A stretch of 64,000 bases of DNA, taken from positions 4,588,001 through 4,652,000 of the forward strand of contig NZ_JAUSZR010000001.1 of assembly GCF_030817835.1 (NCBI RefSeq). The letters are read 5' to 3'. The notes below the pieces were generated by a model. The model saw nothing but the letters and a program-made list of their open reading frames with translations. It had not been told where the DNA came from and made no database searches. Below are positions 33,308 to 41,491 of the stretch, one piece after another. This DNA is from Pseudarthrobacter sp. W1I19. Lineage in GTDB: Bacteria > Actinomycetota > Actinomycetes > Actinomycetales > Micrococcaceae. Made by a program: the position numbers and the translations under genes. Position 1 is the stretch's first letter, and each line of letters begins with the position of its first letter.

Positions 33308-34174
33308 GTGACTTCACCATCCCCGTATTCGCGATCCCTGCGCAGCCGTCCCTTCCATCAGGTCGACGTTTTCTGCCGCGAGCCGTACAGGGGCAACCCG
33401 CTGGCCGTCGTCCTCGACGCCGAAGGCATGGCAGCGGAACAGATGCAGCAGTTTGCCAATTGGACCAACCTGTCCGAGACAACATTCCTGCTGCCCCCGA
33501 CAGACCCGCGCGCCGATTACCGGGTCCGGATCTTCACAGGCACCGAGGAGTTCCCGTTTGCCGGGCACCCGACACTCGGCTCGGCACACGCGTGGCTGGA
33601 ATCCGGGGGAGTGCCGAAGTCTGACGGGTTCGTGGTGCAGGAGTGCGCCGCTGGACTGGTCAGGGTAAAGCACGACGCCGGGCGGCTGGCTTTCGCGGCA
33701 CCGCCGCTGACCCGCTTCGGGCCGGTGGATGCTTCTGTCCGCCACCAGTTGGCGGCCGGCCTCCGGCTGCCGGGATCCGGCATCGTTGACGCTTCATGGC
33801 TGGTCAACGGACCTGAGTGGATCGGGGTCCTGCTGGAATCCGCGGAGCAGGTACTGGCCATCGAGCCCGACCTCGCGGCGATGGGCGGGCTGAAGGTGGG
33901 CGTGATCGGCCCGCATGCACCAGGCGCCGGCGCTGACTTCGAGGTCCGTACCTTCATCCCCGGTGACGCCATGACGGAGGACCCGGTGACCGGCAGTTTC
34001 AACGCCGGAGTGGCGCAATGGCTGATCGGCAGCAGCCAGGCCCCCGCCGAGTACGTGGCGGCCCAAGGTACGGTCCTGGGCCGTACCGGGCGGATCCACG
34101 TCGCGGCCGAAGGCGATGAGATCTGGGTCGGCGGATATTCCACCACCTGCATCCGCGGCACGGTGCAGCTCTAA
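33308..34174 (+). CDS. PhzF family isomerase-like protein
   Basis: 288 aa, GTG start at 33308. Family signatures: FHQVDVFCREPYRGNPLAVVLDAEGM with the GNP motif, NLSETTFLLPP holding the catalytic Glu, FTGTEEFPFAGHPTLGSAHAW, and near the end DPVTGSFNAGVAQWL. The fold is two diaminopimelate-epimerase-like halves. PhzF itself isomerises DHHA in phenazine synthesis, but no other phenazine gene lies here, so this is one of the many PhzF-like proteins of unknown substrate. Transcription is independent of the ribosomal operon. Confidence 0.9.
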   Translation: MTSPSPYSRSLRSRPFHQVDVFCREPYRGNPLAVVLDAEGMAAEQMQQFANWTNLSETTFLLPPTDPRADYRVRIFTGTEEFPFAGHPTLGSAHAWLESGGVPKSDGFVVQECAAGLVRVKHDAGRLAFAAPPLTRFGPVDASVRHQLAAGLRLPGSGIVDASWLVNGPEWIGVLLESAEQVLAIEPDLAAMGGLKVGVIGPHAPGAGADFEVRTFIPGDAMTEDPVTGSFNAGVAQWLIGSSQAPAEYVAAQGTVLGRTGRIHVAAEGDEIWVGGYSTTCIRGTVQL

Positions 34175-34217
34175 GGCACCGGGAATACTCCGGCACCCGG
34201 CCCTGTTCACAAGATAG

Positions 34218-34229
34218 ATGCAAATGCAT
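34218..34229. promoter_or_regulatory. 12-bp palindrome, possible operator for the FMN reductase gene
   Basis: ATGCA-AA-TGCAT is symmetric except for the central two bases and sits in the AT-rich 50 bases before the reductase start at 34264, overlapping likely promoter elements (GATAGA and TATGAT are nearby). Such dyads suit MarR- or TetR-type repressors. No regulator gene lies beside it. Confidence 0.35.
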
Positions 34230-34263
34230 GTATGATGAATGAACGAGCAACAGGAGAAATGCC

Positions 34264-34890
34264 ATGGAATCCCGCCGCATCACAGTCCTATCCGCCGGGC
34301 TTGGCGTACCGTCGTCGAGCCGTCTGCTCGCTGACCAGCTGGCAGCCTCAGCGGAGGGGCAACTCCGCGCGGCTGGCTACGACGTGGCCGTGGACATCGT
34401 TGAACTCCGCGACCTAGCGGTGGATATCGCCAACAACTTTGTGACCGGCTACGCGGCACCCCGCCTGGCAGAGGTCATTGCGGGTATCGAGGCCTCGGAC
34501 GGCATCATCGCCGTGACGCCGGTCTTCAGCGCATCCTACAGCGGTCTGTTCAAGTCCTTCATCGACGTCCTTGACCCGAAATCGCTGGACGGCAAGGCAG
34601 TCCTGCTGGGCGCCACGGGCGGCACCGACCGCCACCAGATGTTGCTGGACTACGCCCTGCGGCCCTTGTTCAGCTACCTCCGCACCAGGATCGCCACTAC
34701 CGGTGTCTTCGCCGGCCCCCAGGACTGGGGTACGTCGGACGACGGCGGTTCCACCCTTGCCGACCGCATCGACCGTGCCGCCGGGGAGTTCACCCGACTG
34801 CTGGAAGGACCCCAGCCCGGCCGGAAGCCCGCGCCGATGGAGTCCCTTCCCTTCGAGCAACTCCTGGCCGGAATCTCCGGAAACAGCTGA
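34264..34890 (+). CDS. NAD(P)H-dependent FMN reductase
   Basis: 208 aa, ATG 34264 after CAGGAG. It has the flavodoxin-like fold of the SsuE/MsuE-type reductases: ITVLSAGLGVPSSSRLLADQL (phosphate loop), IEASDGIIAVTPVFSASYSGLFKSFIDVL, KAVLLGATGGTDRHQML and RPLFSYLRTRI. The family reduces FMN with NAD(P)H, supplying flavin for two-component monooxygenases or acting on quinones and metals. No partner monooxygenase is adjacent; the LLM oxidoreductase gene lies 28 kb away. Confidence 0.88.
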   Translation: MESRRITVLSAGLGVPSSSRLLADQLAASAEGQLRAAGYDVAVDIVELRDLAVDIANNFVTGYAAPRLAEVIAGIEASDGIIAVTPVFSASYSGLFKSFIDVLDPKSLDGKAVLLGATGGTDRHQMLLDYALRPLFSYLRTRIATTGVFAGPQDWGTSDDGGSTLADRIDRAAGEFTRLLEGPQPGRKPAPMESLPFEQLLAGISGNS

Positions 34891-35047
34891 CCTCCGCAGC
34901 ACGGTAGCGGCACCGGCGGAACATCACAATAGGGGTTTCCACAGGCCTCACATTGGGGGGGCCCGGGGGTTGTTTTTGATGTTCCCACCGCTGACACTGA
35001 ACGAACTGGGGATTGACTGTTGGATTCAACTCCGGGGAGCAAAGTTA

Positions 35048-37282
35048 ATGGACTATCCTTTTTTTCAAACCGGCGAGCGTGGCCGCAGGAGTTCCTGGCT
35101 TTTCACAAGGCCGGGCGCTGAACGCCCGGCTGGTTTTCGTCCACGGCGGTCGCGGAGTCTGAAGCTCCACGCATTGCTGACGGCACTGCTGGTTGCGCTG
35201 GCCGCTCTGGTGGTGCCAGGGGTGGCTTCGGCTGCTCTGCCCGATGTTGGAGTCCAGGGTCCCTCGCACACGGGCACGTTGGAACCAACGGGTACCAAGC
35301 GGGCCACGAGTGCCTTGTGGTTCAACGATGGGTCCTGGTGGGGAAACCTGTGGGACACTGCCAGCCAAGATTTCCATATATTCCGGTTTAATACCGCGAC
35401 GAGCACGTGGGCCGACACCGGTGTGGTCACGGAAACCCGGGCGGACACCCACCATGATGTGCTGTGGGACGGGAACACGCTGTACGTGGCGAGCTACAAG
35501 TTCGTCAACGACGGCCTGCCGGCCCAGGCCGGCTTCCCGACGACAATGCGGCGTTACAGCTACAACACGACTACAGATAAGTACACGCTGCTGGGTTCAG
35601 AAAAAATCAACGATAACAAAGTTGAGACCCTGACCATCGACAAGGATTCCAAGGGTCGGCTGTGGGCCACCTGGCAGCAAGGGAATCGCATCTATTTGAA
35701 CGCCACTGGCACGGATGGCGTCACATGGGGGACGCCGTTCCCGCACCCCGATGCTTCGCTAAGTTCCGTTTCAGTCGACGACACGTCAGCTGTGATCGCG
35801 TTCGACGGGAAGATCGGTGTGATGTGGAGCCGGCAGGTTGGTAACTCCACCGATGGTATGTACTGGAGCATTCACGAGGACACAGCAGCACCCAAGGATG
35901 GATGGAGCAATGCGAAGCCGGCGGTTAGCGGGCTGCGCACCGGTGACGACCACATGAACCTGAAGTGGCTGGACTCCACATCGAATGGAAAGGTTTTCGC
36001 CGCCATCAAGACGTCGAACACAAGCTCGTCCCTGCCGCTGATACAGCTGTTGGCGTTGGATACAACAACCGCGCTGTGGTCGAAGCACACCATCGCGACA
36101 GTGGCCGAATGCCCGAACCGCGTGATCGTCTTGATCGACGAGGCCGCGCAACAGATCCGTACCTTCGCCACCTATCCAAAGAGCGGGACCGGTATCACGA
36201 ACGCTGGGGTTTGCACCAGTTCGGGAGGTGCGATCTACGAGAAGTCAACATCATTGACCAACATCAGTTTCAGTACTGCGAAGACGAAGCGAATCATGGA
36301 CGCCGACCAGTACGTCCACAACGTGACGTCCACAAAGCAGAACTTGAATAATGCGACGAGCACAGCCAACAGTGGCCTCCTGGTGCTGGCCGATGTGAAT
36401 GCCACCAAGACGTACTGGCACTTCTACGAAGAAGGCCCCGGCGGTACGGGCGGTGGGACTGCTGACACCACGCCTCCGACGGTGACTTCCACGTCTCCGA
36501 CTCCTGGTGCGACTAACGTCGCGGTGAACACGAACGTGACGGCGACGTTGTCAGAAGCGGTGGACCCGTCCACGAACTGGCCGGCAAGTTTCACGTTGAC
36601 CGGGCCGACGGGGGCGGTGCCGGCTGGTGTGACGTACAACAGTACGAGCAGGATTGCTACCTTGGATCCCACTTCGGACCTGGCCGCCAATACGATGTAT
36701 ACGGCGAAGATCAGTGGGGTGAAGGACGTTGCCGGTAACGGGATGGCGGACAAGACGTGGACCTTCACCACGGCTGCTGCAACGACTCCGCCGCCAACCG
36801 GCACTCCGGACACCGTGACACTCACGGCCACCGCTGACACCTATGCATCGAGCGCGTCGCCGACGACGAACTTTGGCACGAGCACGATGCTGGGCGTGGA
36901 TTTCAGTCCGGTGGAGGTCGCGTACCTGAAGTTCAGCCTGCCTGCTGCTCCTGCAGGCAAGACGCTGCAGAGTGCGACATTGCAGTTGAAGAGCGCCGGG
37001 AGCGGGTCGACTGGTACACAGAACATCAAGCTGGTTGCTGATGATACCTGGACGGAAACCGGGATCACTTCCAACAGCCGTCCGGCGCTGGGTGCCAGCC
37101 TCGGCAGGCTGGGCCCGACCTCAGTCAACACCGACTACAACGTGGTGCTGGACGCCGCAGCCGTCGGCGGGGAGCTCGGCCAATCGCTATCGCTTGGTCT
37201 GGACTCCGCCAGCAGCGACGGCCTGGACCTCAACTCCAGGGAGACCGCTAGCCCTCCCAAGCTGGTGCTTACCTTCCAGTAG
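35048..37282 (+). CDS. Secreted beta-propeller protein with Big_5 and DNRLRE domains
   Basis: 744 aa from ATG 35048, preceded by GGGGAG; the frame stays open to 34571, but that part is a shadow of the reductase gene. A long N-terminal region with many Arg leads to a signal peptide (LLTALLVALAALVVPGVASA). Residues about 65-450 are a sialidase-like or vWFA-free beta-propeller with repeated W-rich blades (LWFNDGSWWGNLWD, DVLWDGNTLYVASYK, GRLWATWQQGNRIYL). Residues about 474-578 are a Big_5 Ig-like module, and about 590-744 a DNRLRE/CBM96-like module (TADTYASSASPTTNFGTS, VAYLKFSLP). The last type binds polysaccharides in some proteins. The protein is probably an extracellular carbohydrate binder; no catalytic residues are apparent. 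The Big_5 module resembles those of the 1665-aa protein. Confidence 0.82.
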   Translation: MDYPFFQTGERGRRSSWLFTRPGAERPAGFRPRRSRSLKLHALLTALLVALAALVVPGVASAALPDVGVQGPSHTGTLEPTGTKRATSALWFNDGSWWGNLWDTASQDFHIFRFNTATSTWADTGVVTETRADTHHDVLWDGNTLYVASYKFVNDGLPAQAGFPTTMRRYSYNTTTDKYTLLGSEKINDNKVETLTIDKDSKGRLWATWQQGNRIYLNATGTDGVTWGTPFPHPDASLSSVSVDDTSAVIAFDGKIGVMWSRQVGNSTDGMYWSIHEDTAAPKDGWSNAKPAVSGLRTGDDHMNLKWLDSTSNGKVFAAIKTSNTSSSLPLIQLLALDTTTALWSKHTIATVAECPNRVIVLIDEAAQQIRTFATYPKSGTGITNAGVCTSSGGAIYEKSTSLTNISFSTAKTKRIMDADQYVHNVTSTKQNLNNATSTANSGLLVLADVNATKTYWHFYEEGPGGTGGGTADTTPPTVTSTSPTPGATNVAVNTNVTATLSEAVDPSTNWPASFTLTGPTGAVPAGVTYNSTSRIATLDPTSDLAANTMYTAKISGVKDVAGNGMADKTWTFTTAAATTPPPTGTPDTVTLTATADTYASSASPTTNFGTSTMLGVDFSPVEVAYLKFSLPAAPAGKTLQSATLQLKSAGSGSTGTQNIKLVADDTWTETGITSNSRPALGASLGRLGPTSVNTDYNVVLDAAAVGGELGQSLSLGLDSASSDGLDLNSRETASPPKLVLTFQ

Positions 37283-37303
37283 ATCAGGCAGGAAGCGAAA
37301 CTA

Positions 37304-37348
37304 AAGTGGCCGGGACTGGCATCCGCAAGGATGCAGTCCCGGCCACTT
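37304..37348 (+). terminator. 20-bp hairpin with GCAA tetraloop after the secreted propeller gene
   Basis: Bases 37304-37324 pair with 37329-37348 apart from one bulged G at 37319, closing on a GCAA (GNRA) tetraloop. The hairpin lies 21 bases after the stop codon. There is no U-run after it, so it may end transcription weakly or protect the mRNA 3' end. Confidence 0.6.
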
Positions 37349-37461
37349 CCGTGTCTACCGCCATAGGCCAGCGGGCGACGGGCTCACTAAGCCAAGGGCC
37401 CGGCCCGCAAGACAGAGGCCCCGCCGCTACGCGCCCCAGGCAATGCGGGTCCTGCCGAAGC

Positions 37462-38034
37462 TTAGTCTTCCAGCAGCTCGATGAACTCCCGGGCCTGCTT
37501 CATGGAAATGTCCGAATGCCGGGTGAGCGCCGTGGCGGCGGCCTCGGTGTCGCCGCTGCGGGCCAGCGTGCGGATCCTGCCGTAGATTTCGTCGTTGAGC
37601 ATGTTGCTGCTGACCTCGCGGGTCACATCGCCTTTACTGGCGATGGCCCGGTAGCGGTAGGGGAACCGCTGAGGCTCGTCCTCATCGTCATCTTCCGCGG
37701 CCGCCGGGGACGCCTCAGGACCCCTATAGGGCTGCGGGTGGGCTGCCAGCGCACCCACCGCGTCGCGGGACGCCCGCAGGCCCTCTCCCGTGGCCTCGTA
37801 GTACAACTTGATCGCAGCCATCGCCTGCCCCTGGGCAATCAGGGCATAAAGCCTGCGGTGTTCCTCTTCCGAAAGCTTGGCGGCGGCGGTGCGCGCCAGT
37901 TCGGCGGGAGTGGGGGCAGGCCCGGACGGCACAGCGCTGCGGGCAGCCTTCCGCCGGCCGAGGGCTCGGACGGCCAGTGTTCCGCCGGCAACCACTGCCA
38001 GGAGGATAAGGACCGGGGCCACAAGCGATTCCAT
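37462..38034 (-). CDS. Membrane-anchored protein with L7/L12 C-terminal-like helices
   Basis: 190 aa. One N-terminal membrane helix (VAPVLILLAVVAGGTLAV) is followed by a cytoplasmic part. Residues about 63-92 (LYALIAQGQAMAAIKLYYEATGEGLRASRDAV) resemble the ribosomal L7/L12 C-terminal domain motif, in which a helix ending in AAIK is followed by a G-x-x-L-x-x-A turn. A related pattern recurs at the end (ARSGDTEAAATALTRHSDISMKQAREFIELL). An acidic stretch DDDEDE lies between. L7/L12 itself recruits translation factors, so a membrane form is odd. It is followed 3 bases later by a small membrane protein gene. Confidence 0.7.
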   Translation of the reverse strand: MESLVAPVLILLAVVAGGTLAVRALGRRKAARSAVPSGPAPTPAELARTAAAKLSEEEHRRLYALIAQGQAMAAIKLYYEATGEGLRASRDAVGALAAHPQPYRGPEASPAAAEDDDEDEPQRFPYRYRAIASKGDVTREVSSNMLNDEIYGRIRTLARSGDTEAAATALTRHSDISMKQAREFIELLED

Positions 38035-38036
38035 GT

Positions 38037-38309
38037 CTAACGCCGTTCTATGTGCTTCCTGGCAGCAGCCAGGTCCGATGATGCCTGGCTGTTCTGGCTG
38101 GGCCTGGTGATCCGCTCGAGTTGGGCCCGGGCAGCCGTGGCAGCCTGGACTTGGGCAGCGTAGTGCTGAGCCGAGCGTTCTGCCAGGTCACGCTGGTATT
38201 TTTCGGCGTCCGATATTCCCGAGTCGCGCGGCCTCAGGGCCGTAATAAGGCCCCAAATGAGCGCCACCAGTACGATCGCAGGCAACAGGACCAGCAGTAG
38301 TTCGCCCAT
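38037..38309 (-). CDS. Small membrane protein with coiled-coil-like tail
   Basis: 90 aa. An N-terminal membrane helix (LLLVLLPAIVLVALIWGLITAL) is followed by a charged helical tail (AEKYQRDLAERSAQHYAAQVQAATAARAQLERI), which could be a coiled coil. Its stop is 3 bases before the start of the L7/L12-like gene, so the two form a small operon read away from dnaB. I do not recognise the family. Confidence 0.65.
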   Translation of the reverse strand: MGELLLVLLPAIVLVALIWGLITALRPRDSGISDAEKYQRDLAERSAQHYAAQVQAATAARAQLERITRPSQNSQASSDLAAARKHIERR

Positions 38310-38334
38310 GCATAGAGCTTATGCCAGATCCGGG

Positions 38335-38814
38335 TTATCCACAGCAATATTCGCCTCGGCGCATGAAGGGCGGGTGGCAGCACGGAGCTGGCGTCCCGAA
38401 GGGAATATGAGGGCTGCCACACAGCACCCGCACGGTCTCTAAGATGTCGTGCGGGTGTTGCACCGGGCACCTCCGGGCGACACGCGCTGTGGATTAAATT
38501 CCACAGAAGAAATATTTACTCCACACGCAGCAAAGAACGTTTTCGCAGGCCAGAGCCCTCTCGCTGCCAAAACTTTTTTTGTTTCCACAGGTTTCCCCAC
38601 AGGCTGTGCACAAGCTATGCCCGGTAGTGCACAGGTTATCCACACCCTTCAACGCATTCTGGCTTTGAGGCTGGACTCCTGGCGGCTAGCGTAGCGGGGT
38701 ACCTGTTCTTCGGCCCCCGGACGGCTTATGGGAGGGCCATTTGGTGCTGCTGGACAGAACCGCTGATCCACCCGGCACTGTCCGTTGTGGAAAACCTGTG
38801 GATAGTGGGGATAA
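38335..38814. promoter_or_regulatory. Cluster of DnaA-box-like 9-mers upstream of dnaB
   Basis: A 660-base gene-free region precedes dnaB. It holds two perfect TTATCCACA boxes on the plus strand (38335-38343 and 38636-38644). Four sites with one mismatch lie on the minus strand: 38488-38496, 38786-38794, 38797-38805 and 38806-38814, the last three nearly end to end. Weaker GTTTCCACA and AATTCCACA copies lie at 38581 and 38497. AT-rich patches (AGAAATATTTACT, AACTTTTTTTG) lie between. Without dnaA or dnaN nearby it is not the usual oriC; it may be a DnaA-regulated dnaB promoter or a DnaA-titration site. Confidence 0.6.
38425..38457. repeat. Perfect 10-bp inverted repeat within the DnaA-box region
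   Basis: CACCCGCACG 38425-38434 is inverted at 38448-38457 with a 13-base loop. It lies about 115 bases upstream of the small membrane protein gene and between two DnaA-like boxes. No U-run follows on either strand. It could be a protein-binding dyad or mark an RNA hairpin in the leader of the divergent transcript. Confidence 0.45.
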
Positions 38815-38973
38815 CTCCTGCTGACAGTCACGCGAAGGCTGTCTGGGCAGGATTGTCAGAGCCCACGGGTAGACCTGGACAGGTGGCGGAGCGGGGTTTC
38901 CCCGCAATGCGTTAGCAGGATTGATCGTCACCGGGCACCTGGTTCCCGGTGTACACAACGGAGGACGGCAGCT

Positions 38974-40356
38974 TTGTCTATAGCGCATCTGGACCCGGTC
39001 GAGGCCACCCGAGGATCGGACACGAGCCGGAAACCTCCACAGGATATCGCCGCGGAGCAGTCTGTCCTCGGCGGCATGATGCTGTCCAAGGACGCCATCG
39101 CGGACGTCGTGGAGATCCTCCGCGGCCAAGACTTCTACCGCCCGGCACACGAAACCATCTACGAGGCCATCATCGACCTCTATGGCCGCGGTGAACCGGC
39201 CGATGCTGTCACCGTCTCCGATGAGCTCACCAAGCGTGCCGAGATCAACCGGATCGGCGGGCCCGCCTACCTCCATGAGCTGATCCAGACCGTTCCCACC
39301 GCAGCGAACGCCGGCTACTACGCCGAGATTGTGGCCGAGCGCGCCGTCCTGCGCCGGCTCGTTAATGCCGGTACCAAGATCGTCCAGCTGGGCTACGGCT
39401 CTGACGGCGAGGTGGAGGACCTGGTCAACCAGGCCCAGGCCGAGGTCTACGCCGTGGCCGAGCGCCGCACCGCCGAGGACTACGTGGTGCTCAAGGACGT
39501 GATGGAGTCCACTGTGGACGAGATTGAGGCGTCCGGCCACCGCGGTGAAGGCATGACCGGTGTGCCCACAGGCTTTTTTGAACTGGATGAGCTCACCCAC
39601 GGGCTGCACCCCGGACAGATGATCGTTATCGCCGCCCGCCCGGCCGTCGGCAAGTCAACCTTCGCCCTGGACTTCGCCCGGTCCGCGGCAATCAAGAACA
39701 ACCTGGCCACCGTGATGTTCTCGCTCGAAATGGGCCGGAACGAGATTGCCATGCGCCTGCTCTCCGCCGAGGCAACCATCGGCCTGCAGGACCTCCGCAA
39801 AGGAACCATCAAGGACGAACAGTGGTCCAAGATCGCCACCACCATGGGCCGGATGAACGATGCGCCGCTGTTCATCGACGACAGCCCCAACATGTCCCTG
39901 ATGGAAATACGGGCCAAGTGCCGCCGGCTCAAGCAGCAGCACGATCTCAAGCTTGTGATCCTCGACTACCTGCAGCTGATGAGCTCCGGCAAGAAAGTGG
40001 AGTCGCGCCAGCAGGAAGTCTCCGAGTTCTCCCGTGCGCTGAAGCTGCTCGCTAAAGAGCTCCAGGTCCCCGTCATCGCGCTGTCCCAGCTGAACCGTGG
40101 GTCCGAGCAGCGCTCGGACAAGCGGCCCATGGTGTCGGACCTCCGTGAATCGGGCTCCATCGAGCAGGATGCCGACATGGTGATCCTGCTCCACCGCGAG
40201 GACGTCTACGACAAAGAATCACCGCGCGCCGGTGAAGCGGACATCCTGGTGGCCAAGCACCGTAACGGCCCCACCAAGGACATCGTGGTTGCGTTCCAGG
40301 GCCACTACTCCCGCTTTGCCAACATGGCGGCCGACGCCGGCGGCGGCGGCTTCTAA
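38974..40356 (+). CDS. dnaB: Replicative DNA helicase DnaB
   Basis: 460 aa from TTG 38974, which has GGAGG at a suitable distance; no good ATG lies close by. The N-terminal domain starts near PPQDIAAEQSVLGGMMLSKDAI. The RecA-like domain holds Walker A (AARPAVGKSTFALDFA, near residue 220), the MFSLEMGRNEIAMRLL segment, Walker B (LVILDYLQLM), QQEVSEFSRALKLLAKEL and SGSIEQDADMVILLHRED. The hexamer unwinds DNA ahead of the fork. No intein interrupts the Walker or other motifs, although dnaB carries one in some actinobacteria. It lies 6 kb from rpsF-rplI, a common bacterial arrangement. Confidence 0.98.
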   Translation: MSIAHLDPVEATRGSDTSRKPPQDIAAEQSVLGGMMLSKDAIADVVEILRGQDFYRPAHETIYEAIIDLYGRGEPADAVTVSDELTKRAEINRIGGPAYLHELIQTVPTAANAGYYAEIVAERAVLRRLVNAGTKIVQLGYGSDGEVEDLVNQAQAEVYAVAERRTAEDYVVLKDVMESTVDEIEASGHRGEGMTGVPTGFFELDELTHGLHPGQMIVIAARPAVGKSTFALDFARSAAIKNNLATVMFSLEMGRNEIAMRLLSAEATIGLQDLRKGTIKDEQWSKIATTMGRMNDAPLFIDDSPNMSLMEIRAKCRRLKQQHDLKLVILDYLQLMSSGKKVESRQQEVSEFSRALKLLAKELQVPVIALSQLNRGSEQRSDKRPMVSDLRESGSIEQDADMVILLHREDVYDKESPRAGEADILVAKHRNGPTKDIVVAFQGHYSRFANMAADAGGGGF

Positions 40357-40385
40357 ACGCCACCCCGGGTTGGGTCCTTGTCGCC

Positions 40386-41357
40386 TCAGCCCTGGGCCAG
40401 CAGGTGGTTTGGCAGCCGGTTCCCCGGCGCCCGGCCCCGGATTTCCAGCAGCTCCCGCGCGTGCGCGTGGAGCCTCCTGTCCTCGTCGCTGACCGGCACC
40501 CAGGCGGGTACAGGCACTGAGTTGCCGTCGGCGTCGCGCGCCACCATCACGGTGAGGCAGTACGTGGTGAGGTTCATTTCGCGGCTCTTGGGGTCGCCGG
40601 AGCGGACGTGGACTGCGATGTGCATGCCCTTGGTTCCGGTGTACACCAGCCGGGCCTCCACCTCTACCACATGGCCGATCAGGAGCGGACGGTAGAACCG
40701 GACGCCGCCGGAGAACACCGCCACGGTATCCATCCCGCAGTAGCGGGAGGCGCAGACGTAAGCGGCCTCATCGATCCACTTCATCACGATGCCGCCATGG
40801 ACCTTTCCGCCCCAGTTCACGTCCGTGGGAGCGGCCATAAACCGCAGGGTCACCCGCTCCGCCGTACCCGCATCCGTATATTCCTGCCGGTTCATGGCTT
40901 CCACGATTTGCTCGCGGATCTTGATCCGGGCCAGCGCATGGTCCCGCTGCTCAATTTCTTCTGCCGTGACGGGCTCAAACTGCTTGACCGGGATCGGTTT
41001 TCCGTCTTCCCCCACGGCAACAAAAATCACCATGCACTGGCTGCGCATGGTGGCCGGGCCCCCCTTCGGGTCCCCAGAGGAGACTACGGTGCGGATATGC
41101 ATGGAGGACCGCCCGGTGTACACAATGGTGGCTTCAACCTCCACCATGTCCCCGCTGTTGACCGGATCCGCGAAATGGATATTTCCCACGTAGGCGGTGA
41201 CGCAGTAGGACTTGGCCCAGCCCACAGCGGCAGCATAGGCCGCCTTGTCCACCCACTCCAGGACGGTTCCCGCATCCACCGAGCCGCTGTGGCCAACGTC
41301 CATGGGGGCGGCCAGGAAGCGGAGGGTCACGGAGTTGGCAGTGCCGGCGTCAGTCAT
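40386..41357 (-). CDS. Acyl-CoA thioesterase with two hotdog domains
   Basis: 323 aa from ATG 41357; a longer frame to 41480 has an unlikely leader. Two homologous hotdog domains lie in tandem: residues about 1-155 (TLRFLAAPMDVGHSGSVDAGTVLEWVDKAAYAAA) and about 165-310 (TLRFMAAPTDVNWGGKVHGGIVMKWIDEAAYVCA). Each carries the BACH/YciA-type segment D-V-N-x-x-G-x-x-H-G-G; in the first copy His and Gly are changed to Asp-Ala, so the second looks like the more active half. The family cleaves acyl-CoA to free fatty acid and CoA. It converges with dnaB. Confidence 0.88.
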   Translation of the reverse strand: MTDAGTANSVTLRFLAAPMDVGHSGSVDAGTVLEWVDKAAYAAAVGWAKSYCVTAYVGNIHFADPVNSGDMVEVEATIVYTGRSSMHIRTVVSSGDPKGGPATMRSQCMVIFVAVGEDGKPIPVKQFEPVTAEEIEQRDHALARIKIREQIVEAMNRQEYTDAGTAERVTLRFMAAPTDVNWGGKVHGGIVMKWIDEAAYVCASRYCGMDTVAVFSGGVRFYRPLLIGHVVEVEARLVYTGTKGMHIAVHVRSGDPKSREMNLTTYCLTVMVARDADGNSVPVPAWVPVSDEDRRLHAHARELLEIRGRAPGNRLPNHLLAQG

Positions 41358-41441
41358 GGTGCGATCATACTGACGCAGCCGGTTACCGGCCGGTTGGAAC
41401 GGCTGGGCGGCAGGGCGGGCAGCTGTACCAGCGTTAAACAC

Positions 41442-41477
41442 AGCTGGCCCGTCCGCTGGAAGGCGGGCGGGCCAGCT
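41442..41477 (-). terminator. Terminator of the rhamnogalacturonan enzyme gene
   Basis: AGCTGGCCCG 41442-41451 pairs with CGGGCCAGCT 41468-41477, and the inner CCGC/GCGG extends the stem to 15 bp with one wobble. It lies 15 bases after the stop (minus strand) of the gene ending at 41492. A short U-containing stretch (GTGTTTAAC) follows on that strand. Confidence 0.65.
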
Positions 41478-41491
41478 CATGCTGGATAAGG

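Noticed and set aside
34571..35047. Upstream extension of the secreted propeller gene, in frame
   Set aside because: It overlaps the FMN reductase gene in another frame and its translation is Arg/Pro/Thr-rich shadow sequence; the ATG at 35048 has a ribosome site and leads into a signal peptide.
38335..38814. Chromosomal origin oriC
   Set aside because: The boxes look right, but dnaA, dnaN and rpmH are not nearby, and the actinobacterial origin lies between dnaA and dnaN. A DnaA-related regulatory site is the safer reading.
38974..40356. Intein in DnaB
   Set aside because: All helicase motifs are contiguous and the length (460 aa) is normal.
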